DNA from: Micavibrio sp. UBA6139
GTDB taxonomy: Bacteria; Pseudomonadota; Alphaproteobacteria; Micavibrionales; Micavibrionaceae
NCBI GenBank assembly: GCA_002423285.1
Contig: DIVF01000036.1
Span: 45,445-109,444 of the forward strand
Direction: 5' to 3'
Length of the DNA stretch: 64,000 nucleotides
Shown here: positions 41,846 to 50,353 of the stretch, piece by piece
Numbering within the stretch: the stretch's first letter is position 1
How the letters are laid out: every line of letters begins with the position of its first letter
Made by a program: the position numbers and the translations under genes
The notes under the pieces: generated by a model
The model's database searches: none
What the model was told of the DNA's origin: nothing
The model's input: only the letters and a program-made list of their open reading frames with translations

Positions 41846-42553
41846 TTATTCCTCTGGCGGGCGGCGATAGCCTTTGGCGATAACATATTGTTCTGATGAC
41901 CCCTGACGGCTGGCTTTCGGTTTCACATGTTTCACCGTTGCGAAGTCGCGTTTCATCTGTTGCAGCATATCGCCCTGTGTCGCGCCTAAAAACACCTTGG
42001 CAACGAATGTTCCGCCCGGTTTCAAAATCTGTGTGGCGAAGTCATAGGCCAGCTCAACCAAATTCATGATGCGCAAATGGTCTGTGGTCTTGTGGCCCAT
42101 GGTGTTGGGGGCCATGTCGGACAGGACCAGATCCACCGGGCCAGACAGCGCGTTGATCAGTTGTTCCGGCGCATCTTCATCCATGAAATCCATCTGCAGG
42201 AAGGCAACACCGGGCAGGGGGTCCATTTGCAACAAATCAAGCGCTACAACTTTGGCCCCGCGCATGGCTGCAATCTGTGACCAGCCGCCGGGGGCCGCAC
42301 CCAGATCGACAACAATCATGTCAGAGCGCAGCAGGTTAAATTGCTGGTCCATTTCAATCAGTTTAAAGGCGGCGCGGGAACGGTAACCAAGACGCTGGGC
42401 TTCGGCCACATAAGGGTCATTCAACTGGCGTTCCAGCCAGCGGCGGGATGAAATCTTGGCGATGCTTTTTTTCTTCACACGCACAGCCTTTTGCCGCCCA
42501 CGCGGGTTGACTGGTCCGCTGCCTTTGCCTGTGCCGTCGTCTTTTCCGCTCAT
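41846..42553 (-). CDS. rlmE: 23S rRNA 2'-O-ribose methyltransferase (U2552)
   Basis: FtsJ/RrmJ-type methylase acting on the A-loop of 23S rRNA in the 50S subunit. SRAAFKLIEMDQQF carries the first catalytic Lys, DLGAAPGGWSQ is the SAM motif, LVLSDMAPNTMGHK the catalytic Asp, and FVAKVFLGATQGDML holds the second Lys and region. A basic N-terminal tail of about 30 residues precedes the fold. The 235 residues match alphaproteobacterial members. Located directly upstream of guaB, as common in this class. Confidence 0.95.
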   Translation of the reverse strand: MSGKDDGTGKGSGPVNPRGRQKAVRVKKKSIAKISSRRWLERQLNDPYVAEAQRLGYRSRAAFKLIEMDQQFNLLRSDMIVVDLGAAPGGWSQIAAMRGAKVVALDLLQMDPLPGVAFLQMDFMDEDAPEQLINALSGPVDLVLSDMAPNTMGHKTTDHLRIMNLVELAYDFATQILKPGGTFVAKVFLGATQGDMLQQMKRDFATVKHVKPKASRQGSSEQYVIAKGYRRPPEE

Positions 42554-42566
42554 GTCTTCAGTTCCT

Positions 42567-42914
42567 TTATAAAACCATCGCCAGCATCGACACGCAAAAG
42601 CCCATGATAAAAATCGTCAGGGATGCGGCCAGAAAGATAACGCCCGTGGTTCGTGGCGAAAAATGCGCCAAAATCAGGAAGAGTGCAATGAAAAACCCAT
42701 AAACAAACAGGCCGCGCTCATAAAGCCCCATCTCGACAAAGCCCAAAATGCCACCCCCCTTATGGATGCTGGACATCAATTCCAGTTGCATCCGCAGGCA
42801 CACGACACAGGCGACGATAAACCCGATTGTCAGAAGATATTGACCGCGCCGCGTTACCAGCAACCCCACCGGGATCCAGAAAAGATCAATCCATTGATAG
42901 AAGGTACTTAACAT
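42567..42914 (-). CDS. Small integral membrane protein of unknown function
   Basis: Not recognised. 115 residues with about three to four hydrophobic segments: YLLTIGFIVACVVCL, GLFVYGFFIALFLILAHF and TTGVIFLAASLTIFIMGFCV, the last two separated by a short basic loop (SPRT). Its stop lies 13 bp before the rlmE start, so it may be co-transcribed with rlmE and guaB. It faces the M48 protease gene across a short divergent region. No transporter or enzyme motif is visible. Confidence 0.7.
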   Translation of the reverse strand: MLSTFYQWIDLFWIPVGLLVTRRGQYLLTIGFIVACVVCLRMQLELMSSIHKGGGILGFVEMGLYERGLFVYGFFIALFLILAHFSPRTTGVIFLAASLTIFIMGFCVSMLAMVL

Positions 42915-42990
42915 GGGGCGTTCAAACGGGTTAAATGGGGTTCACGGGTCGCCATCATTCAACCACAGTTTTCAGGCAGTCTCCATTGTT

Positions 42991-44394
42991 ATGATAAGAA
43001 AATCCTTGTTTTCTGGTCGTGTTGCCCGCTCGGTTTTGACCGTGGGGGCTATTATGGCCATGGCCGCTCCGTTCATGCTGCCCACCGCCCATGCGCAAGG
43101 GGCCCCGACTGTTATCCGCGACAGCGAAATCGAAGCCATTTTACAAGATTGGACCTCTCCCCTCGTTGCGGCGGCGGGGTTAGAGCCGGGTTCAGTGAAT
43201 TTCATCATCGTGCAGGATTCTGACATCAACGCTTTCGTCGCGGGCGGTGCCAATATTTTCATCTATACGGGCCTGATCGAAAAAACCAAAAATCCCGGTG
43301 AATTGATCGGCGTCATTGCCCACGAACTGGGCCATATTCGCGGCGGGCATTTGATCCGTACACGTGAAGCCATGGAAAACGCATCTTATGAATCGATCCT
43401 TGGGATGGTTCTGGGCGTGGGGGCGGCGATTTTATCGGGTGATGGCGGGGCGGCTGCGGCTGTGTCCACAGGCGCACAGGCACAGGCAATGCGCCGTTTT
43501 CTGTCCTTCAGTCGCGCGCAGGAATCAAGTGCCGACCAATCCGCTTTGGATGAATTCAATCAAGCGCAGATGAACCCGGAAGGGTTTATGAGCTTTATGC
43601 AAACGCTGGAATCGCAGGAACTGTTGCCCGCATCCCAGCAATCAGCCTATATGCGGTCCCACCCGATGACCCGCGACCGGATTGCTGCGATTGAATCGGG
43701 CGTGAACAAATCCCCGTATAAGAATAAGCCCCTGCCCGCCGAATGGGATGAACAACATGCGCGTTTTCTAGCCAAGCTGATTGGGTTTATTTCCCCGGGG
43801 AAGGTTGCGTGGGAATATGATGACCGCGATCAATCCTTGCATGCGCGCTATGCCCGCACCATTGCTGCCTACCGCGAAAGCCGCGTCGATCAATCATTAA
43901 AGATGATGGATCAATTGCTGGCGGAGGAGCCAAATAACCCTTATTTCCACGAATTAAAGGGCCAGATGCTAATGGATTATGGCCGTCTGGATGCGGCGGA
44001 AACATCGCTGCGCCGGGCGGTGGAACTGGCGCCGAAGGCGCCGTTGATCCGCATTCTCTACGCCCATACCTTGATTGAAAACAGCCGCAACGGTCAGAAC
44101 AAGGCCGATGTTACCGAAGCGATCAGTCAATTGAACCGCGCCCAGCGTGATGAATCACGTTCGCCGCGCATTCACCGTCTTTTGGCAACCGCTTATGGCT
44201 ATCTGGGGCAGGAATCAGAGGCACAATTGCATCTGGCGGAAGAAGCTGTGCTTCAACGCCGCTATAAGGACGCAAAAAGATTGGCGCAGACCGCATCAGG
44301 GGCTATGAAACACGGGTCCCGGTCCTGGCTTCGTGCGCAGGATATTCTATCTTATATATCGACTGTCGAGAAAAATAAGGATAAGGACGGCTAG
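42991..44394 (+). CDS. M48 family metalloprotease with TPR repeats (BepA-like)
   Basis: Periplasmic zinc protease like BepA/YfgC, which checks outer-membrane protein assembly. A signal peptide ends near TAHAQG. The zinc motif is GVIAHELGHIRGGH, the third ligand lies in AQESSADQSALDEF, and MRSHPMTRDRI is a conserved M48 segment. The C-terminal 150 residues are TPR-like helices (YFHELKGQMLMDYGRLDAAE, HRLLATAYGYLGQ). ATG 42991 gives 467 residues. It heads a plus-strand run of periplasmic genes. Confidence 0.92.
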   Translation: MIRKSLFSGRVARSVLTVGAIMAMAAPFMLPTAHAQGAPTVIRDSEIEAILQDWTSPLVAAAGLEPGSVNFIIVQDSDINAFVAGGANIFIYTGLIEKTKNPGELIGVIAHELGHIRGGHLIRTREAMENASYESILGMVLGVGAAILSGDGGAAAAVSTGAQAQAMRRFLSFSRAQESSADQSALDEFNQAQMNPEGFMSFMQTLESQELLPASQQSAYMRSHPMTRDRIAAIESGVNKSPYKNKPLPAEWDEQHARFLAKLIGFISPGKVAWEYDDRDQSLHARYARTIAAYRESRVDQSLKMMDQLLAEEPNNPYFHELKGQMLMDYGRLDAAETSLRRAVELAPKAPLIRILYAHTLIENSRNGQNKADVTEAISQLNRAQRDESRSPRIHRLLATAYGYLGQESEAQLHLAEEAVLQRRYKDAKRLAQTASGAMKHGSRSWLRAQDILSYISTVEKNKDKDG

Positions 44395-44402
44395 GGCTTA
44401 AG

Positions 44403-44422
44403 GGGTCAAATTGAAATGACCC
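44403..44422 (+). terminator. Hairpin after the M48 gene
   Basis: GGGTCA (44403-44408) pairs with TGACCC (44417-44422) across an 8-nt loop, starting 8 nt after the stop. No T-run, so a weak or partial terminator; it occupies the same post-stop position as the GC palindromes. Confidence 0.45.
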
Positions 44423-44487
44423 TATACTCAGTCCGGTTAAATATGTGTACCATGCGTTTAAGATTATTCCACTGAAGGAGAAAAACT

Positions 44488-45279
44488 GTGACCCGTTCGA
44501 CATTTATTGCGGCCCCCCTGATTGCGATGACCGCAATTATTCTTGCCTTTGCCCCCGTTGCGGTAAAGGCCGAAGAGGCCGCAGCTCCGGCTGCCGCATC
44601 CGCGTTCAGTGCTGAACAAAAAGCTGCACTGGATACAGCCATTCATGATTACCTGATGGCGAACCCACAAGTGATTATGGAGTCCGTTGAACAATACCGC
44701 CAAAACCAAGAGGCTATCGATGCCAAGGGTTTTGCTGAGAAAATCAAAGCCCGTCACGATGATATTTATAACGATGCCGCCAGTCCGGTTGTCGGGAACA
44801 AAAAGGGTGATGTGACGCTGGTTGAATTCTTCGATTATAATTGCGGTTACTGCAAACAGGCTTTCCGCGATGTTCAAAAAATCCTCGAAGAGGATAAAAA
44901 ACTCCGCATTGTCTTTAAAGAATTCCCGATTCTGAGCGAATCCTCACACACGGCGGCCCGTTATGCCTTGGCGGCGGATCGTCAGGGGAAATACATGGAA
45001 TACCACACTGTTTTGATGACCCAATCTGGTCCGCTGAATGAAGCCCGCATGGAATCGATTGGTAAGGATATTGGTCTGGATGTGAAGAAACTGAAAGAAG
45101 ACGCCAATTCCCCAACCATTCGCGCCGAGATTGAAAAAAATCTGGCACTGGGCCGTGATGTTGGCATTGCCGGGACGCCGGCCTTCGTGATTGGTGATGA
45201 CGCCCTGCGTGGTCATTACGGTCTGGATGCGCTGCGTAAGGTGATTGCCGATAAGCGCGCTGCTGCCAAGACGGAATAA
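44488..45279 (+). CDS. DsbA-family thiol:disulfide oxidoreductase
   Basis: Periplasmic oxidoreductase. A signal peptide (LIAMTAIILAFAPVAVKAEE) precedes an Ala-rich helical N-terminal region and a thioredoxin/DsbA fold with DYNCGYCKQAF (CxxC) near residue 130 and cis-Pro GIAGTPAFVIG. The helical insertion between them is as in the DsbA/Com1 group. The GTG start is backed by AAGGAG at a suitable distance. 263 residues. It is followed 8 bp later by a second thioredoxin-like gene, so the pair may transfer electrons or substrates. Confidence 0.9.
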   Translation: MTRSTFIAAPLIAMTAIILAFAPVAVKAEEAAAPAAASAFSAEQKAALDTAIHDYLMANPQVIMESVEQYRQNQEAIDAKGFAEKIKARHDDIYNDAASPVVGNKKGDVTLVEFFDYNCGYCKQAFRDVQKILEEDKKLRIVFKEFPILSESSHTAARYALAADRQGKYMEYHTVLMTQSGPLNEARMESIGKDIGLDVKKLKEDANSPTIRAEIEKNLALGRDVGIAGTPAFVIGDDALRGHYGLDALRKVIADKRAAAKTE

Positions 45280-45287
45280 TCACCGCC

Positions 45288-45896
45288 ATGGCACTGAAAT
45301 TCCTTTACGCGATTGTCGCGGTTTTAATTGTGGTGGTCGGGGTGCAGATGTGGTCTGCCCACCATAATTACAGCTACCTTGAAAAGGGATCTTTGGCCCA
45401 ATCTTACGGCGCATCCCCGGACAAGGCGAAGGTCACGGTGTTGCTGTTTACCGACTATACCTGCCGCCTGTGCAAGGACAGCAATGCGTCCATCATGCAG
45501 GCCGTGTCTGAGAAATCCGATACACGCTTGATCATCCATCCGGTCCCGCAAGGCACGGCCCTGTCTGAACGTACGGCCCGCATTGCGCTGGCCGCAGCGA
45601 AACAGGGCGGGTTTATTGCCATGAACGAATTATTGATGCGCAATGAAAGGCCCTTAACCGATGATCTGGTCCGCGAACTGGCCGCCCAAGTCAAGCTGAA
45701 CGGCGACAAGATGCTGGCCGAAGCGAATGATCAGGACATCACAGATCGCCTGAACCGCGTATCGGCCAAACTGCCCCGCCTTGGTGTGCGCGGCGTGCCG
45801 ACCGTTATTTTCAACCGCAAGCTGGTCTTTGTTCCGGTGGATGCGCCATCCGTCTATTCTCACGTTTCTCAACTGATCCAAAAGGTAAGGTCTTAA
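45288..45896 (+). CDS. Membrane-anchored thioredoxin-like protein
   Basis: 202 residues: an N-terminal membrane helix (FLYAIVAVLIVVVGVQMW) anchors a DsbA/thioredoxin-like domain facing the periplasm. The active-site motif is DYTCRLCKDSN (CxxC) near residue 58 and the cis-Pro loop is VRGVPTVIFN. It appears to be a paralogue of the upstream DsbA-like protein but with a different CxxC dipeptide (Arg-Leu rather than Gly-Tyr), implying a different redox potential. The next gene, for a copper chaperone, begins 7 bp later, which hints at a role in metal-site thiol maintenance. Confidence 0.84.
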   Translation: MALKFLYAIVAVLIVVVGVQMWSAHHNYSYLEKGSLAQSYGASPDKAKVTVLLFTDYTCRLCKDSNASIMQAVSEKSDTRLIIHPVPQGTALSERTARIALAAAKQGGFIAMNELLMRNERPLTDDLVRELAAQVKLNGDKMLAEANDQDITDRLNRVSAKLPRLGVRGVPTVIFNRKLVFVPVDAPSVYSHVSQLIQKVRS

Positions 45897-45902
45897 ATCA
45901 TC

Positions 45903-46520
45903 ATGATGAATTTTATGCGTGTTTTGTGTGTATCGGCGGCTGTAACTTTGGCACCTGTTGTGGCAATGGCGGAAACGCCCGCCGCGACAATGGCCGTGAC
46001 TGATGCGTATTCCTTCGCGGTTCCGGCGGGTGCGAAAACGGCTGCTGCGTTTATGACTCTGAACTATCCGCAAGGCGGCACAGCCATTGCGCCGGACCGT
46101 TTGCTGCGCGCGGAATCAAAGGTGGCGGGCAAGGTTGAGCTGCACACCACCATCATCGAAAACGATGTGATGTCGATGCGACCACTGGACTCCCTGCCAT
46201 TGCCGCCAACAGGCAGCTTTGCGCTGAAGCCACAGGGTGTTCACATTATGCTGATGGATTTGAAAAAGACTTTCGTGGCTGGTGAAAGCTTCCCGCTGAC
46301 CCTCATTTTCGAAAAGGCTGGTTCCGTGGCCGTTGAAGTTGATGTTCGCGCACCGGGCGATAACCCTGCCGTTGAAGAAAAACCACACGCCCATCATGAA
46401 GGTGATGGTCATGACCACAGTGCCGATCATGGGGCAGACGAAACCCAAGCTGCACCTGCTGTAAAACTGCAAGAAGATGCGCATGGCGATATTCAAGTCG
46501 TTCCGCACGATCATCACTAA
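45903..46520 (+). CDS. Periplasmic copper chaperone, PCu(A)C family, His-rich tail
   Basis: Delivers Cu(I) to the CuA site of cytochrome oxidase in known members. A signal peptide ends near AMAE. The copper motif is complete: the His of VELHTTI, the Met of NDVMSMRPL, then the final HxM-type pair in GVHIMLMDL. After residue 155 comes an unusual tail rich in His and Asp (HAHHEGDGHDHSADHG) which may hold extra metal. 205 residues. Adjacent to two thiol oxidoreductases, a sensible arrangement for keeping copper-site cysteines reduced; cytochrome oxidase genes are not in the window. Confidence 0.88.
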   Translation: MMNFMRVLCVSAAVTLAPVVAMAETPAATMAVTDAYSFAVPAGAKTAAAFMTLNYPQGGTAIAPDRLLRAESKVAGKVELHTTIIENDVMSMRPLDSLPLPPTGSFALKPQGVHIMLMDLKKTFVAGESFPLTLIFEKAGSVAVEVDVRAPGDNPAVEEKPHAHHEGDGHDHSADHGADETQAAPAVKLQEDAHGDIQVVPHDHH

Positions 46521-46539
46521 AAATTAAAGGGGTCGGGCC

Positions 46540-47001
46540 ATGCATGATGTTTTAATTCTGAATGGCCCGAACCTGAATATGCTGGGTGTGCGTGAACCGC
46601 ATATTTACGGCACTGCGACACTTACTGATTTGAACCAGCTTTGTTATGAAACGGGTGCGGCCCTTGGCCTGAACGTCGAATGCCACCAGTCGAACCATGA
46701 AGGCGAGCTGGTCACCCTGATCCAAAAGGCCCATGCGTCACAGGGCGGGACCATTTCCGGGGTTATTATCAACGCTGCCGCCTATACCCACACCTCCATC
46801 GCCATTCATGACGCCTTGAAAATGCTGGATGGGGTACCGATTATCGAGGTTCACCTGTCTGATCCTGAAACGCGGGAGGCCTTTCGGCATAATTCTTATG
46901 TAACCCCGCTGGCCCACAGCGTCATTAAGGGGCAGGGTGTTCAGGGCTATGTCATTGCTTTAAAAGAATTATCTTCGATTTTCACCGGGGCAAAGGGTTG
47001 A
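46540..47001 (+). CDS. aroQ: 3-dehydroquinate dehydratase, type II
   Basis: Third step of the shikimate pathway. ILNGPNLNMLGVREPHIYG contains the catalytic Arg and Tyr; CHQSNHEGELV, INAAAYTHTSIAIHDAL and EVHLSDPETREAFRHNSYV follow in the family order. 153 residues, normal. In alphaproteobacteria aroQ usually precedes accB-accC, as here. The gap to accB is 74 bp and holds a hairpin overlapping the aroQ stop. Confidence 0.95.
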   Translation: MHDVLILNGPNLNMLGVREPHIYGTATLTDLNQLCYETGAALGLNVECHQSNHEGELVTLIQKAHASQGGTISGVIINAAAYTHTSIAIHDALKMLDGVPIIEVHLSDPETREAFRHNSYVTPLAHSVIKGQGVQGYVIALKELSSIFTGAKG

Positions 47002-47020
47002 TTCCCTTTGACTTTGCCCC
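46987..47020 (+). terminator. Hairpin overlapping the aroQ stop
   Basis: GGGGCAAAG (46987-46995) pairs with CTTTGCCCC (47012-47020); an alternative inner stem AAAGGG/CCCTTT competes. GTAGTTTCTTT follows. Probably partial termination before accB. Confidence 0.45.
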
Positions 47021-47075
47021 GTAGTTTCTTTAATCAGAACCGACCTTACAAACAACCCGGCGGAGTATCGGCCCG

Positions 47076-47531
47076 ATGAAAATTGATGAACAGGCAATCC
47101 GGAAACTTGCGGAACTGCTCGACGAAACAAAACTGACCGAGATTGAAGTCGCTGAAGGCGAACAAATCATCCGTGTCAGCCGTGGTGGTGCGGTGATGGC
47201 TTCTGGTGGGATGCCGATGGGCTTCTCCATGCCGTCCGACCCAACCATTCCGCAACAGGCGAACACCAATGCACCGTCCACGGTTGCTGCAAATCATCCG
47301 GGGGCCGTTGTGTCGCCAATGGTTGGGACCGCCTATACCCAACCTGAACCGGGCGCGCCCCAGTTCGTGAAAAAGGGTGATGTGGTAAATGTCGGTGACA
47401 CACTGGTCATCATCGAAGCGATGAAGGTTATGAACCCAATCAAGGCCAGCAAATCCGGCACAGTGACGCAAGTTCTGGTGCAAAGCGGCCAGCCAGTTGA
47501 ATACGGCGATGTCCTGATGGTGATTGAATAA
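47076..47531 (+). CDS. accB: Biotin carboxyl carrier protein of acetyl-CoA carboxylase
   Basis: Carries biotin between carboxylase and transferase. The C-terminal biotinyl domain has VIIEAMKVMNPI, with the Lys between the two Met as the biotin site, and ends GDVLMVIE. The N-terminal 75 residues plus a Pro/Ala-rich linker are usual for AccB. 151 residues. accC starts 3 nt after its stop, so the two are translated as a pair. Confidence 0.96.
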   Translation: MKIDEQAIRKLAELLDETKLTEIEVAEGEQIIRVSRGGAVMASGGMPMGFSMPSDPTIPQQANTNAPSTVAANHPGAVVSPMVGTAYTQPEPGAPQFVKKGDVVNVGDTLVIIEAMKVMNPIKASKSGTVTQVLVQSGQPVEYGDVLMVIE

Positions 47532-47534
47532 ACC

Positions 47535-48884
47535 ATGTTTAAAAAAGTCCTGATTGCCAACCGTGGTGAGATTGCGCTGCGCATTATCCGCGCTTGCCGT
47601 GAAATGGGTATTGAAACGGTTGTTGTTCACTCAACGGCTGATGCCAATGCCATGGCGGTGCGTCTGGCGGATGAGTCCGTTTGTATCGGCCCGCCATCGG
47701 CCCGCGAAAGCTACCTGAACATTCCGGCGATTTTATCGGCGGCCACAGTGACGGGGGCGGAGGCTATCCACCCCGGTTACGGTTTCCTGTCTGAAAACGA
47801 ACAATTCGCCCAGATGGTGATTGATCACGGCTTTGCCTTTATCGGGCCAAAGCCTGAACATATCCGCACGATGGGCGATAAAGTCATGGCGAAGAAAACC
47901 GTCATGGCCCTAGGTCTTCCTGTCGTGCCGGGATCTGATGGGGCGATTGAAAGTCTGGAATCGGGTCTGGCTGCTGCCAAAAAGGCAGGCTTCCCTGTCC
48001 TGATCAAGGCCGCATCGGGTGGTGGTGGTAAGGGCATGAAGGTTGTGCGTTCCGCTGAAGACTTTGCCGAGGCGTATATGAATGCACGTTCCGAAGCGAA
48101 AGCCAATTTTGGTGATGACACCGTTTACTTCGAAAAATATCTGGAACGTCCAAAACACATCGAAATCCAGATTTTCGGCGATTCCCATGGCAATGCCATT
48201 CACCTGGGCGAGCGTGATTGCTCCACCCAGCGCCGCCACCAGAAACTGGTCGAAGAAGCCCCATCACCGGTCCTAACCGATGAGCAGCGCGATTACATCG
48301 GCACACTGGCCGCCGAAACCATCCGTAAGATGGGTTATATCGGGGCCGGGACGATTGAATTCCTGTTCCAGGACGGCGAATTCTTCTTCATGGAAATGAA
48401 CACCCGCATTCAGGTGGAACACCCGGTCACGGAAATGATCACCGGCATCGATTTGATCGCCGAACAGATCCGCGTTGCCGCTGGTGAACCCTTGAGCGTT
48501 AATAAAGAAAAAATCCACCTGCGCGGTCACGCGATTGAGGTGCGGATCAACGCAGAAGACCCGGATACGTTTATCCCGTCTCCCGGTGAGATCACCCAGT
48601 TTCATGCGCCGGGTGGTTTGGGTGTGCGTTTTGATTCTGCCATTTATGGCGGTTACCGCATTCCGCCTTATTACGATTCCATGGTTGGCAAGCTGATCGT
48701 TCATGGCCGCAACCGCGACGAATGTATTCGCCGTATGCGCCGTGCCTTAAACGAAACGGTTGTGGAAGGGGTTAAAACCACTTTGCCGCTGCATCGCTGG
48801 ATTTTTGATCAACCGGAATTTTTGAACGGTGAATACAGCATTCACTGGCTGGAAAAGAAACTCGCGGAACGTGATGCGGAATAA
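47535..48884 (+). CDS. accC: Biotin carboxylase subunit of acetyl-CoA carboxylase
   Basis: ATP-dependent carboxylation of biotin on AccB. FKKVLIANRGEIALRIIRACRE is spread over the N-terminus; ATP-grasp elements are VLIKAASGGGGKGMKVV and the catalytic region FFMEMNTRIQVEHPVTE. RDCSTQRRHQKLVEEAPSP is a family signature. The 449 residues match AccC. It ends in a strong terminator; the aat gene that often follows in related bacteria is not found here. Confidence 0.97.
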   Translation: MFKKVLIANRGEIALRIIRACREMGIETVVVHSTADANAMAVRLADESVCIGPPSARESYLNIPAILSAATVTGAEAIHPGYGFLSENEQFAQMVIDHGFAFIGPKPEHIRTMGDKVMAKKTVMALGLPVVPGSDGAIESLESGLAAAKKAGFPVLIKAASGGGGKGMKVVRSAEDFAEAYMNARSEAKANFGDDTVYFEKYLERPKHIEIQIFGDSHGNAIHLGERDCSTQRRHQKLVEEAPSPVLTDEQRDYIGTLAAETIRKMGYIGAGTIEFLFQDGEFFFMEMNTRIQVEHPVTEMITGIDLIAEQIRVAAGEPLSVNKEKIHLRGHAIEVRINAEDPDTFIPSPGEITQFHAPGGLGVRFDSAIYGGYRIPPYYDSMVGKLIVHGRNRDECIRRMRRALNETVVEGVKTTLPLHRWIFDQPEFLNGEYSIHWLEKKLAERDAE

Positions 48885-48913
48885 AGAATAAAGAGTTTTA
48901 AAAACCAGGATGC

Positions 48914-48943
48914 GAAAAAGGGCGCTTTTCAGCGCCCTTTTTC
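48914..48943 (+). terminator. Intrinsic terminator of accBC
   Basis: AAAAGGGCGC (48915-48924), loop TTTTCA, GCGCCCTTTT (48931-48940). Also usable by the convergent NYN gene. Confidence 0.9.
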
Positions 48944-48970
48944 TTTGTGGCAAATGCAGAAGGTTCCTCA

Positions 48971-49618
48971 TCAGGAGCGGATGAATTCCGGCATTTGCAA
49001 ATCGTCTTCTTCGTCATCGATGTCATCATCAGCGGGACCCTGCGCGTTCGCAGGTTCCTTGATGTCGTGAACGCGGGAAATCATGCGGGCCAAATCCTGC
49101 AAATCCAGGAAATGGTCGGCCTGACGGCGCAGTTCATCGGCCACCATTGGCGGGGAGGTTTTAACGGTGGACACAACAGTGACGCGAACGCCCTTGCGCT
49201 GTACCGCTTCGATCAGGCGGCGGAAATCACCATCGCCGGAAAACAGCATGATGTGATCCAGATTGTCGGACATTTCCATCATGTCGATGGCCAGTTCGAT
49301 ATCCATATTGCCTTTGATCTTGCGGCGGCCTTGGGAATCAACAAATTCTTTTGTGGGCTTGGTCACCATGGTATAGCCGTTATAGTCCAGCCAATCGACC
49401 AGCGGGCGAATGGGCGAATAATCCTGATCTTCAATCAGGGCGGTGTAGTAAAAGGCGCGGACCAGACGCCCCTGTTCGGAGGCCCAGCGCAGTAATTTCT
49501 TATAGTCGATGTCAAAATCAAGGGAGCGGGCAGCTGCGTAGAGGTTTGATCCATCAATGAAAAGAGCCAGCTTTTCTTCCGGATAGAAGGGGATGTGGGG
49601 GAGTTGTTTTTTAGACAT
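48971..49618 (-). CDS. NYN domain protein (LabA/DUF88 family)
   Basis: PIN-like nuclease fold of the NYN/LabA group, possibly an RNase. LALFIDGSNLYAAAR has the first conserved Asp, then KGNMDIELAIDMMEM and IMLFSGDGDFRRLIEA supply the other acidic residues, and GVRVTVVS is the last strand. A Glu/Asp-rich C-terminal tail (DDDIDDEEDDLQMPEFIRS) follows. ATG 49618 gives 215 residues; a hydrophobic extension upstream is not credible. Divergent from rpoZ, an arrangement common in alphaproteobacteria. Confidence 0.9.
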   Translation of the reverse strand: MSKKQLPHIPFYPEEKLALFIDGSNLYAAARSLDFDIDYKKLLRWASEQGRLVRAFYYTALIEDQDYSPIRPLVDWLDYNGYTMVTKPTKEFVDSQGRRKIKGNMDIELAIDMMEMSDNLDHIMLFSGDGDFRRLIEAVQRKGVRVTVVSTVKTSPPMVADELRRQADHFLDLQDLARMISRVHDIKEPANAQGPADDDIDDEEDDLQMPEFIRS

Positions 49619-49790
49619 AATAGTTACAGATCCAATCATAAACGCTGAGGAAAAACCCCGGGCAAATATCCCTAAAACGGGAACCCAGAGGATAGTTACA
49701 ATATTAGTAAGCATTCATATACGCCTTTCTCAGGCTTTTTCAATAAACCCTGAATTGTAAAATGCGCTTATCAGGATTTGAGGAAAACCC

Positions 49791-49819
49791 TTGCGTCCGG
49801 GGTTATAAAACCCTATAAA
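49791..49819 (+). promoter_or_regulatory. Promoter of rpoZ
   Basis: TTGCGT (49791-49796), 17 bp, TATAAA (49814-49819). The spacer contains GGGTTATAAAACCC, a near-palindrome that could be bound by a regulator. The 49619-49870 gap holds this and no gene. Confidence 0.55.
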
Positions 49820-49870
49820 CAGGGCGTTTTACACTCTCAAGCCACCGATATTATTGAAAAAGGGAAGAAA

Positions 49871-50278
49871 ATGGCTCGCGTCACCGTTGAAGATTGCGTT
49901 GAAAAGATCCCAAGCCGTTTCGAGCTGGTCATGTTGGCCGCGCAGCGCGCCCGCAAAATCAGCTCCGGTGGGGCTTTGACCATTGACCGCGATAACGACA
50001 AAAACCCGGTTGTCGCCCTGCGTGAAATCGCGGCTGAAACTGTGGCGGTTGAAGACTTAAAAGAAGAACTGATCCGTAACAACCAACGCATCATCGAAAT
50101 GGATGACGGCGAAGACGTCATCGACAAGATGGACGGCGAAGATGAATGGAATGCCTTGGCCGCACAAAGTGCTGCAATGGACGTCCCGGCCCGTGATGAA
50201 GAAGACGACGAAGATTTCGATGAGATGGACGAAACATCCCTCGAAGACGTCGCCGGCGGCATCCCGGACGAAGAATAA
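49871..50278 (+). CDS. rpoZ: RNA polymerase omega subunit
   Basis: Assists assembly of RNA polymerase and mediates ppGpp binding in proteobacteria. MARVTVEDCVEKIPSRFELV and AAQRARKISSGG are the conserved start; KNPVVALREIAAETV is the second conserved block. The C-terminal half is very acidic (RDEEDDEDFDEMDE). 135 residues from ATG 49871, with AGGGAAG just upstream. Followed by a terminator and the (p)ppGpp enzyme gene, a functionally fitting and common neighbour. Confidence 0.96.
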   Translation: MARVTVEDCVEKIPSRFELVMLAAQRARKISSGGALTIDRDNDKNPVVALREIAAETVAVEDLKEELIRNNQRIIEMDDGEDVIDKMDGEDEWNALAAQSAAMDVPARDEEDDEDFDEMDETSLEDVAGGIPDEE

Positions 50279-50294
50279 GATCTTCCAGAAATTC

Positions 50295-50325
50295 AAAAAG
50301 GACCGGTTCGCCGGTCCTTTTTTTA
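50295..50325 (+). terminator. Intrinsic terminator with TTCG loop
   Basis: AAAAAGGACCGG (50295-50306), TTCG (50307-50310), CCGGTCCTTTTT (50311-50322). A stable UUCG tetraloop closes a 12-bp stem between rpoZ and the rsh gene. Confidence 0.93.
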
Positions 50326-50353
50326 TACCAACCTTCGTGCTAGTTTATTGCTA

